Position numbers and translations under genes: made by a program
DNA from: a virus
Strand: one strand, 5' to 3'
IMG/VR virus record: IMGVR_UViG_3300037635_001808
Location: 1 to 26,050 of that record
DNA: 26,050 bases
The notes under the pieces: generated by a model
Told to the model about the DNA's origin: nothing
Database searches by the model: none
What the model saw: only the letters and a program-made list of their open reading frames with translations
Part shown: piece after piece, positions 7,323-14,219 of the stretch
Layout: each line of letters begins with the position of its first letter
Position numbering within the stretch: the stretch's first letter is position 1

Positions 7323-8999
7323 ATGTTAAATTCAAATCTTAATGAATCTTTATGTGAGAAGTGGGAGCCAATCCTGGAAGGAATCACCGATGACTCTACT
7401 CGTCAGATGACTGCCGTTCTTTTGGAGAACCAAGCCAAGAGTATTCTTACAGAGAACGCTCGTGAGTCTGGTACTCTTGAAGAGGCAACAACTGTGGGTA
7501 ACCTCGGTACTTTCCAGAAGTTCGCATTTCCTCTCGTCCGCCGGGTCTTCCCGGAACTAATTGCTAACAAAATCTGTGGTGTACAGCCTATGCAAGGTCC
7601 TGTGTCTCAGATTTTCTACCTAGGTTATAACCGTGCCGGTAAGGACATGGACTCCAATGCTGTCTCTGATGTAGTCTACTCCAAGTACCGTATGGTATAT
7701 GGCGGTCGTATCGCAGGGGCTCAAAGCAATGTTGGTACTCTAGATTCCGCAGCTGCCGCTGCTGGTTCTGCTGGCTTCGCTCTTTCCGGTCTTTCCGGTC
7801 TTGACGGCAATGGCAAAGCTCGCACTGATAGTCTCGCTATCTCCGAAAGCAATGCAAACATGTCAGCGATGACTGCCGGTTCTCGTATTGCGAACTTCCC
7901 AAACTCTGGTATCGCTGGTCCGCAGTACTTCGTATCTGCTGGTGAGCGTCTTGCTGGTTCGAGTATTCCTGAAGTTAGCTTCACTATCGAGCAACAGTCT
8001 GTAACTGCACGTACTCGTAAGTTCCGCGCCCTATGGACGTTGGAAGCTTCTCAAGACCTTCGTGCATACCACAACCTTGACCTTGAGCGCGAATTGACTG
8101 AGCTTCTTTCTAAGGAAGTTGCTTTGGAAATCGACCGTGAAATCGTTGAGTCCATCCGCACCCTAGCCTATGGTATCGTTCCAGGCTTGAATGGTGCTGA
8201 ATGGGATGCTTACACTAACGGCGGTAACTCTAACGACTTCGGTAACACTGGCTTACCACAAGGCGGCGGTCCCAATCCCGGTGGCACTGGTGCCCAAGGT
8301 AGCTTCACTTACGACCAACCGTTCGGCACTAACGCCAACGCCGCTTATACCCCTAACGATTATGGTATGGGTAGTAACACTGGTGCTGGTGCTGGTATGC
8401 CAACTGGTTCTGATTTGGGTTCCAACGTATTCTTCGTTGACTTCGGTACTACCGCACTTGGACTTGCTCCTCGTCACGTAGGTGAGGTTTACAGTAACTT
8501 GATTGCTGTTGTTAACTTCGCATCACAAGACATCTACAGAACTACTTTACGTTCTGCTGCAAACTACGTCATCTGTTCGCCATTCGTGGCTGCGATGCTC
8601 CAGTCTGCTGCTAAACTAGAAGGTGGTATTGATAGTGGTGAAGCTGGTCAACTAGGTGCCTCGATTACCTACAAAGGTAAGTGGATGGGTCAGTACGATG
8701 TTTACGTTGACCCGCTCTACCCTGAAGATGAGATGCTTGTAGGTTACAAAGGTGCTTCCCCGATGGATGCTGGCTTTGTGTACGCTCCGTACATCCCACT
8801 GCAAATGCTTCCAACTATCACGGACCCACAAACGTTCCAACCAAGAAAGGGCTTGATTACTCGCTATGCGACTGCTCAAATTAACCCTGCTTCAAGGTTC
8901 TACCGTATCATCCGTATTGTTGGTGCTGATAGCCGTTACCTGACGACTCCGTTCATGAAGGCTTCGTCACTGGGTACGACTACCTACGACAACTACTAA
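7323..8999 (+). CDS. 23: Major capsid protein, gp23-like
   Basis: A 558-residue protein with clear T4 gp23 family blocks: ATTVGNLGTFQKFAFPLVRR and FPELIANKICGVQPMQGPVS near the N-terminus, VTARTRKFRALWTLEASQDL and the following ELTELLSKEVALEIDREI block in the middle, and ASRFYRIIRIVGADSRYLT near the end. A candidate gp21 cleavage site L-E-E|A lies after residue 54, matching the N-terminal propeptide that T4 removes at residue 65. Gly/Ala/Asn-rich stretches (about 137-200 and 295-350) are probably surface loops or inserted domains. It has no Shine-Dalgarno; the 12-base leader after gene 22 is nearly pure A (AAAACAAAAAAATT), so translation may rely on coupling or an A-rich initiation region. 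A strong hairpin follows it. Confidence 0.96.
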   Translation: MLNSNLNESLCEKWEPILEGITDDSTRQMTAVLLENQAKSILTENARESGTLEEATTVGNLGTFQKFAFPLVRRVFPELIANKICGVQPMQGPVSQIFYLGYNRAGKDMDSNAVSDVVYSKYRMVYGGRIAGAQSNVGTLDSAAAAAGSAGFALSGLSGLDGNGKARTDSLAISESNANMSAMTAGSRIANFPNSGIAGPQYFVSAGERLAGSSIPEVSFTIEQQSVTARTRKFRALWTLEASQDLRAYHNLDLERELTELLSKEVALEIDREIVESIRTLAYGIVPGLNGAEWDAYTNGGNSNDFGNTGLPQGGGPNPGGTGAQGSFTYDQPFGTNANAAYTPNDYGMGSNTGAGAGMPTGSDLGSNVFFVDFGTTALGLAPRHVGEVYSNLIAVVNFASQDIYRTTLRSAANYVICSPFVAAMLQSAAKLEGGIDSGEAGQLGASITYKGKWMGQYDVYVDPLYPEDEMLVGYKGASPMDAGFVYAPYIPLQMLPTITDPQTFQPRKGLITRYATAQINPASRFYRIIRIVGADSRYLTTPFMKASSLGTTTYDNY

Positions 9000-9020
9000 G
9001 ACTTCTTAGTATAGTAATAA

Positions 9021-9051
9021 AAGAAGCCCAGCTATTTTGGCTGGGCTTCTT
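9021..9051 (+). terminator. 12-bp perfect hairpin terminator after the capsid gene
   Basis: AAGAAGCCCAGC (9021-9032) is perfectly complementary to GCTGGGCTTCTT (9040-9051) around a 7-base loop TATTTTG. It lies 22 bases after the gp23 stop. It lacks a long U tract (CTTCTTCC follows), so it may act as a partial terminator or an mRNA 3'-end stabiliser. Because it is symmetrical it could work in either direction. Confidence 0.85.
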
Positions 9052-9054
9052 CCA

Positions 9055-9063
9055 TATATAATA
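9055..9063 (+). promoter_or_regulatory. Late-promoter-like element TATATAATA
   Basis: Second exact copy of the 9-mer, placed 3 bases after the terminator stem and 5 bases before the ATG of the neck gene at 9069. No Shine-Dalgarno is present. Transcription starting 5-7 bases after the motif, as in T4 late promoters, would begin at or next to the ATG. Confidence 0.7.
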
Positions 9064-9068
9064 GTAGC

Positions 9069-9950
9069 ATGTCTAGTGGACCAGTAAAACCTAATTTCCA
9101 ATGGGGACCCTTTTTAGTAGACCGTTATGGCGCAGGGTCTAACGTTTCCAATATTACGGCTCCTTCTGGGGATATTCCCTACGACTCATTAAATCGTAGG
9201 TACTTTTCGGAGGACGTAGAGTTTAATAGGTTTTATTTGATTATTAAAGACTGGGTTAAATCACGTTTGGGTTACCCGGTTGTGCGAGTTGAGCTTGACG
9301 ACTTTCAAATCTTAACGGCTATTGACGAAGCGATAAGTAAGTTGGACTACCACGCACCGGATTGGTGTACACAACTATGTGCTTTTAAGACTGTGGCTGG
9401 TGCGAATATGTACGAAATGCCATCGTTTATCGTAAACAACTTTAGGTATGCTGCTTACAAGAAATCTCTACTGAGCGTACCCCTAGCTGGACAGTCCCTT
9501 GAGATGGACTTCTTCATTAAGTATTTCCAGGATAACTTCCTGTTCCAGGATTTTGCGATTAGCGATTTCCTCCTAATGAAGATGCACCTCAAATCTATTA
9601 GAAAGATTCTGGGGCGAGAAGGGTCTTTCCAAATCATAAACAACAAGTATCTTATGGTATACCCCACCCCAGCAGCCGGTGGTTCTGAAAGTGTAGTTAT
9701 TGAATATAAATGTCTTAACTCAGACACCCTGCACCATTACTTCATCAGCTGGCTCCAAAGGTATACTCTAGCTATTGCTAAAGGTATTCTAGGTGAGATT
9801 AGAGGTAAGTACGCTACTCTCCCATCTCCGCAAGGAGGCGCACAACTCAACGGTCCTGCACTTATCGCAGAATCTCAAAGGGAGATGGAACTGCTTGAAA
9901 ATCAATTACTACAAGAGATTGAAGAGCCAGCCGTATTCTCTACTTACTAA
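9069..9950 (+). CDS. 13: Neck protein, gp13-like
   Basis: A 293-residue protein with the features of the T4-like gp13 neck family: after an N-terminal arm, the block FYLIIKDWVKSRLGYPVVRV followed by ELDDFQILTAIDEAISKLDY (about 55-95), a hallmark of this head-completion protein, and a helical C-terminus (ESQREMELLENQLLQEIEE). T4 gp13 is 309 residues. With gp14 it forms the neck that seals the filled head and receives the tail. The stop overlaps the ATG of gene 15 (TAATGG). Assignment to gp13 rather than another neck or adaptor protein is by motif memory and by its neighbour. Confidence 0.7.
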   Translation: MSSGPVKPNFQWGPFLVDRYGAGSNVSNITAPSGDIPYDSLNRRYFSEDVEFNRFYLIIKDWVKSRLGYPVVRVELDDFQILTAIDEAISKLDYHAPDWCTQLCAFKTVAGANMYEMPSFIVNNFRYAAYKKSLLSVPLAGQSLEMDFFIKYFQDNFLFQDFAISDFLLMKMHLKSIRKILGREGSFQIINNKYLMVYPTPAAGGSESVVIEYKCLNSDTLHHYFISWLQRYTLAIAKGILGEIRGKYATLPSPQGGAQLNGPALIAESQREMELLENQLLQEIEEPAVFSTY

Positions 9951-10786
9951 TGGTTGAAGTATCTGGACCTCCGTATGATAGGTATCCTCCTATGGTGGAT
10001 GGTACCAGGGAAACGTTTTATAACGGTAAGCGCCTATCCAATGTTTTTGCTATCAAGCGCCAAATCTTTGAAAGAGAAAATAAAAACTTTAGAAGTTTAG
10101 AGTTTTATAGAAAGACCTCAAGAGAACTTTTAAATATTTTTTCTGACGCACAAATCATAGGAAGTGATAACGAGGTACAGCCGGTTACGGTTTCGTATGC
10201 TAACTATGAAAGAGCTATTGCGATGCTTTTCAAGACTCGTAACCTAACGCTACCTCAAATGACGTTAGCTATCTCCGACACCGTAGAAGATTTTGAAAGA
10301 AGAAAACCTAATACGGATATCGAGTTCTGGACGATTCGCGACAAAAAAAGCATGAGGTACACGCGTGTAGCAGCGATGTCCCCTAAAGCTGTTAAAGTAT
10401 CTTACCAGTTAAATTTATGGGCAAGGTACGTGGAGGACATGAACCAGCTTATTGAGTATGTGATGAATAAGTTTCGACCTCAATTAAGAGTAGGGACCGA
10501 TTTCCTCACCAACGCACCAGCATTTATTACCGCTGTATCTGACAACTCTACTTTGACCGTACCTGATAGAGAAGACCGAATCATCAAGAAAACCGTCACC
10601 TTTGAAGTAGAGACATGGATGCCTACCAGAAAGTACATGATTCAAAGCAACGGAGCCATCAGAGAGATGCGATATGACGTAGAGCTGAAGACCGATATCG
10701 CGTTTTCTGGAACTGGCACCCCCTCAACCTCTATCCTCTCTACCTCTGGCTCAGAAACTGTAGTTGTACCTCCCCCTTCCTCCTAG
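9950..10786 (+). CDS. 15: Proximal tail sheath stabiliser / tail completion protein, gp15-like
   Basis: A 278-residue protein that lines up with T4 gp15 along its length: a segment resembling FSNIQIKRQ near the N-terminus, QPVTVSYANYERAIAMLFKT matching the IRVPITYASKEH region, then KAVKVSYQLNLWARYVEDMN and QLIEYVMNKFRPQLRV matching the T4 segment around its SIFTRYEDDMFQIVEQILPY, and KKTVTFEVETWMPTRKYM matching its SLTFEVNGWMYP. T4 gp15 (272 residues) forms the hexameric ring that caps the tail and joins it to the neck. A low-complexity Ser/Thr/Pro tail closes the protein, as in T4. It starts on the stop of gene 13. Confidence 0.88.
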   Translation: MVEVSGPPYDRYPPMVDGTRETFYNGKRLSNVFAIKRQIFERENKNFRSLEFYRKTSRELLNIFSDAQIIGSDNEVQPVTVSYANYERAIAMLFKTRNLTLPQMTLAISDTVEDFERRKPNTDIEFWTIRDKKSMRYTRVAAMSPKAVKVSYQLNLWARYVEDMNQLIEYVMNKFRPQLRVGTDFLTNAPAFITAVSDNSTLTVPDREDRIIKKTVTFEVETWMPTRKYMIQSNGAIREMRYDVELKTDIAFSGTGTPSTSILSTSGSETVVVPPPSS

Positions 10787-10828
10787 TTAATTTTTAAAAA
10801 TACGACTTTTTTTACCCCTCAATTAACT
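10785..10828 (+). terminator. Inverted repeat AGTTAATT / AATTAACT after gene 15
   Basis: A perfect 8-bp inverted repeat (10785-10792 and 10821-10828) encloses A/T-rich sequence including a run of T residues. All pairs but two are A-T, so it is a weak hairpin. It starts inside the gene 15 stop codon and ends just before a TAAATACT element (10828-10835) that resembles half of a T4 late promoter. It may separate the neck genes from the sheath genes. Confidence 0.3.
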
Positions 10829-10851
10829 AAATACTAAAGAGGAAGAAGTTT

Positions 10852-11028
10852 ATGAAGAACCGTACAATTGTAAATATCGCAGGACAGGATTTAGAAATTG
10901 TTCTAAAGTCCGGTCGCTTGTTTGAACATATCTGCTTATCTGCCGGACAGAAGATTTCTGTTCCAGAAAAATCAATCACAGACCTTTGTCTGGAACTTCA
11001 GAAAAGACATCTTCTCAACATAATTTAA
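10852..11028 (+). CDS. 58-aa protein upstream of the tail sheath (hypothetical)
   Basis: A frame of 58 codons with a good ribosome binding site (GAGGAAG) a few bases before its ATG; it begins MKNRTIVNIAGQDLEIVLKS and ends KRHLLNII. The pattern suggests a small beta-strand protein with a C-terminal helix (SITDLCLELQKRHLLNI). It stands 8 bases before the sheath gene and is probably co-transcribed with it, so a small tail-associated role is plausible. I do not recognise the family. No nearby frame competes for this stretch. Confidence 0.7.
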   Translation: MKNRTIVNIAGQDLEIVLKSGRLFEHICLSAGQKISVPEKSITDLCLELQKRHLLNII

Positions 11029-11036
11029 GGTAAAAT

Positions 11037-13451
11037 ATGGCTAACTTCGTTTCCCCTGGTGTTTATACGATTGAAAAGGACGTATCTGATTACGCTCCTT
11101 CTGTCAATCCGTCTATCGTTGGTTTGGTAGGATTTGCTTCTCGCGGTCCTGTTGACACCCCAACACTCCTAACCAACCCTGCCCAAGTGATTCGGGAGTT
11201 TGGTACTCCTGACCTAGTGAATGGCGGTCAAGGTATTTATGCAGCTTTGGAGATTCTGCAAAAAACTAACCAAGTTTATTACGTTCGCGCCGCGACCAGT
11301 GAAGCTAAAGCTGCTAGATACACTATTCCTTTGGTGACCCACCCAAACGTGGCTGTAAACATGGGTGCTTTTACTGGACTGGCAAATGGCACTGTAGCTT
11401 ATAGGTTTGATGTGAATGCTTGGGATAAGAACGGCGTATCCGTTGGGAACACCGCTACTTTCTACGCTTATCGCGACCGCCCATACGCTTCTGCACTAGC
11501 TGCTATGCCAGCACCTTTAAACGCGACTGGAATGACCACTGACCTGTGGCAGGACGCCCTACAGGCTGGTCTTGGAGAGGCAGTTAACCCAACTACTGGA
11601 CCGGTTTCCTTCATTCCTAGTGGTTACGGCGCTACAAGTGGTATGCTTGTGGCAAAAGAACCTGGTGCAACTGCGAGCAACACTTCACGACTTACAATCA
11701 ACACGTTTATCTCCTCTTCTCTTAGCATTGGAGGCGGAGCCCGAGGTCAATTTGATTTTACTGGAACTTGGTTATCAGGCCAACCACTCGATGTTAATGA
11801 CTTCATATGGTCGGCTGCGGCAACCATCGACTCAGATAGCAGTCTAGGAGCCGTATCCGCCCAGCCTTTCTTTGTTGTTCCTGATATGGCGACTGGTCCT
11901 ACTACCTTCTTCGGCGGTAGTGCCTGTGTACTAGAAGCAGCGCAAGCCACCGCGTTGGGATATGATGATGACGCTTGGACTGGAAACGTACCTTCGGGCG
12001 CTCTTCTTGATTACGTCGATGCGACTCAAGCAGGTGCTTATCAAATAAATTCCCTGTACCCAGGACTAGGTTATAACTACTCCGCAGTGAACTTAACGGG
12101 TGGGTTACAGTACCGTGGTCTTCAAGCAGATATTGTCCATACTAACGACCAAGGACGTTTCGTAACTAACGTCTATTCCGAGGGAGGTCTGGAAGAAAGC
12201 TACGATATGGGTTTATGGAAGCCCACTGGTACCGCCTCAGCAACCAGCCTATGGCCGGAAGACGTTCTTAACCAAGGACTTGTTAATGCTGTCTCCCCGT
12301 ACGTGAAAGGTAACTTCTACCAGTATGATGCTAGTATTGAACCTTCTGGAACTAATACCTGGACTGAGCCGACCACCTTTGCGGGAGGTACTACGATTTC
12401 AACCGCTTACCAAATAGGTAAGGGTAAGGGCAGCGAAGTCGGGACCGCCGCACATGCATTCCGTTGCCTCTCTTTAGATGGTACTGCCAATAACCAGAAC
12501 ATTTACTTCAACCTTTCTGGAGGTAAGAATGGCGATGCTTCGGATTACGGAGGTAACATAAGTAACTCTGATGTAAGAACGGCGCTGATTGGCCAAACTC
12601 CCGCCCAAGGTCTTCGGGCTTTGGACTCGGAAGCAACTCCGGTTACTATGGCTGCTGTTCCGGGTGTAACTGACCAGAACGTACAAAACGAACTAGTTAG
12701 TTTAGCTGAAACTACTCAAAACTTTATTGCGGTTGTATCTCCTCCTGTAGGATTTAGAAGTGCGCAACAAGCTATTGCGTGGTCTAACGGTCAAGGAACT
12801 GGTAGAACCACCTCTCTAAACAGTAGCTACGCTGCTCTATACTGGCCGTGGGTAAAATCCTTTAATACTTACACTGGTGCGGATACCTGGTTCGACCCGT
12901 CAATCTTCGCTATCGGCCAGATGTGCTTCACTGATGAAGTATCGGACCCATGGTTTGCCCCTGCTGGCTTGCGTAGAGGTCGTCTGACTAAGCCGACTGA
13001 TGTTGAGGTACAACTCAACCAAGGCGACAGAGACGCTCTCTATGGTCCTGGGAATGTCGTTAACCCGGTAACCAAGTTCCTCCAAGATGGAATTGTTATT
13101 TACGGACAAAAAACAACTCAAAGAGCATCTACTGCTCTGGACAGAATTAATGTTCGTCGCTTGATGATTTACTTACGCAGACTTGTACTACAAGCCGCCC
13201 GTAGGTTTGTGTTTGAGCCGAACGACCCCATCACTTGGAACGCCGTACGAAGCGTCATCAACCCAGCGTTGGCTGACATTCAACAGAGACGAGGTATTAC
13301 TCAATTCTCTGTAACGTGTGATTCAACTACTAACACCCCCCTTCGCGTTGATAGAAACGAACTTTGGTGCAAGGTTATTATCAAGCCTACTAAGACCGCT
13401 GAAATCTTGGTATTCGAGCTTAACCTCACAAACCAATCAGCTAGTGTATAA
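11037..13451 (+). CDS. 18: Contractile tail sheath protein, gp18-like
   Basis: An 804-residue sheath protein. The N-terminus MANFVSPGVYTIEKDVS with SIVGLVGFASRGPVDTPTLL and the block FGTPDLVNGGQGIYAALEIL are diagnostic of the phage tail sheath family; the C-terminal domain RRLMIYLRRLVLQAARRFVF, FEPNDPITWNAVRSVINPAL and the final ELWCKVIIKPTKTAEILVFE are the conserved core that forms the inter-subunit mesh. The middle (about 140-530) is a variable, beta-rich surface region, larger than in T4 gp18 (659 residues). The sheath contracts to drive the tube through the host envelope. Ribosome binding site AAGGT lies just before the ATG. It is followed by the tube gene. Confidence 0.95.
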   Translation: MANFVSPGVYTIEKDVSDYAPSVNPSIVGLVGFASRGPVDTPTLLTNPAQVIREFGTPDLVNGGQGIYAALEILQKTNQVYYVRAATSEAKAARYTIPLVTHPNVAVNMGAFTGLANGTVAYRFDVNAWDKNGVSVGNTATFYAYRDRPYASALAAMPAPLNATGMTTDLWQDALQAGLGEAVNPTTGPVSFIPSGYGATSGMLVAKEPGATASNTSRLTINTFISSSLSIGGGARGQFDFTGTWLSGQPLDVNDFIWSAAATIDSDSSLGAVSAQPFFVVPDMATGPTTFFGGSACVLEAAQATALGYDDDAWTGNVPSGALLDYVDATQAGAYQINSLYPGLGYNYSAVNLTGGLQYRGLQADIVHTNDQGRFVTNVYSEGGLEESYDMGLWKPTGTASATSLWPEDVLNQGLVNAVSPYVKGNFYQYDASIEPSGTNTWTEPTTFAGGTTISTAYQIGKGKGSEVGTAAHAFRCLSLDGTANNQNIYFNLSGGKNGDASDYGGNISNSDVRTALIGQTPAQGLRALDSEATPVTMAAVPGVTDQNVQNELVSLAETTQNFIAVVSPPVGFRSAQQAIAWSNGQGTGRTTSLNSSYAALYWPWVKSFNTYTGADTWFDPSIFAIGQMCFTDEVSDPWFAPAGLRRGRLTKPTDVEVQLNQGDRDALYGPGNVVNPVTKFLQDGIVIYGQKTTQRASTALDRINVRRLMIYLRRLVLQAARRFVFEPNDPITWNAVRSVINPALADIQQRRGITQFSVTCDSTTNTPLRVDRNELWCKVIIKPTKTAEILVFELNLTNQSASV

Positions 13452-13454
13452 CAC

Positions 13455-13463
13455 TATATAATA
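13455..13463 (+). promoter_or_regulatory. Late-promoter-like element TATATAATA
   Basis: Third exact copy of the 9-mer, starting 3 bases after the sheath gene stop. Here the ATG of the tube gene is 18 bases downstream, and a GAGGT Shine-Dalgarno lies between. The tube protein can therefore be transcribed from its own promoter, allowing a different amount from the sheath. Confidence 0.65.
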
Positions 13464-13481
13464 TTGAGGTAAACAAACAAC

Positions 13482-14150
13482 ATGGCTAATGGAAAATACT
13501 ACGTAGACAGAGCTGCCGAGCTAATCGCTGACAGCCCCCGTCTCTCTCACGCACTGGAGTCCTTCCGTGCATACGCTTGGGAGATTCAGATTCCGCAATT
13601 CGCGGGCGCTCTTTCTAACGTTCCTGGTCTGGATTCACAAGACCGTCTTACTCTCGCCGCAAAGCAAATTACTCAACCGGGCTTTACTGTTGAAGACATT
13701 GAAGTTCATCGTGTAAACGAAAAGTTCTACTACCCTGGCAAAGCTTCGCCTGACGAAATCACTGTTACGTTTGATAATTTAATCAAAGGTGATATCGCTG
13801 ATACGCTTTTCGCATGGATGAGAAGTGTGTATGACCCAGTCTACGGTATTCATTACGGTGGTCTAGGCAACGGTACTAGCGAAGTAAACCCAAGCCCTGA
13901 AGGTCTTGCTGGTATTACTGAAGCTCCTATCTTCAAGAGAACTGTAACTATCTGGCAATTAGATGCTCACCGTAACCCGATTACTCACGTTAATCTCTAC
14001 GGTTGCTATCCGAAAGGCTGGAAGCTAGGTGAGTTCAACTACTCAACTAACGAGTTCCATACTATTGAGATGACCCTACGTTATGACTTCGCTGTCCAGT
14101 TTACTGAGACTTCTGATATCGATGCCGTAATGTCTCCGATAGCTATCTAA
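13482..14150 (+). CDS. 19: Tail tube protein, gp19-like
   Basis: A 222-residue protein of the T4 gp19 tail tube family. Supporting blocks: FRAYAWEIQIPQFAGALSNV near residue 28, then KQITQPGFTVEDIEVHRVNE and KFYYPGKASPDEITVTFDNL (the hand-like beta core that stacks into hexameric rings), WMRSVYDPVYG, and the C-terminal VNLYGCYPKGWKLGEFNYST with HTIEMTLRYDFAVQ. It is somewhat longer than T4 gp19 (163 residues), with an extra loop near GNGTSEVNPSPEGLAG (about 127-142). It follows the sheath gene, as in T4, with its own promoter motif and ribosome binding site. Confidence 0.93.
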   Translation: MANGKYYVDRAAELIADSPRLSHALESFRAYAWEIQIPQFAGALSNVPGLDSQDRLTLAAKQITQPGFTVEDIEVHRVNEKFYYPGKASPDEITVTFDNLIKGDIADTLFAWMRSVYDPVYGIHYGGLGNGTSEVNPSPEGLAGITEAPIFKRTVTIWQLDAHRNPITHVNLYGCYPKGWKLGEFNYSTNEFHTIEMTLRYDFAVQFTETSDIDAVMSPIAI

Positions 14151-14174
14151 TAAGTTTTAATTGAAAAATATTTG

Positions 14175-14205
14175 GGCTTTCCTGGTATATAATATCAGGG
14201 GAGCC
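14175..14205 (+). terminator. 10-bp hairpin after the tube gene with a promoter motif in its loop
   Basis: GGCTTTCCTG (14175-14184) pairs with CAGGGGAGCC (14196-14205), 10 bp including two G-U pairs, around an 11-base loop that contains TATATAATA. It lies 24 bases after the tube gene stop. It looks like a terminator for the tail unit, but the right arm contains AGGGGAG, which could also serve as a distant ribosome binding site for the next gene. Confidence 0.6.
14186..14194 (+). promoter_or_regulatory. Late-promoter-like element TATATAATA in the hairpin loop
   Basis: Fourth exact copy of the 9-mer. The predicted transcript would start around 14200 and give a leader of about 20 bases with GGGAG before the ATG at 14220. 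A second A/T element, TAATATAATA, runs directly into that ATG. Confidence 0.65.
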
Positions 14206-14219
14206 TACTTTAATATAAT

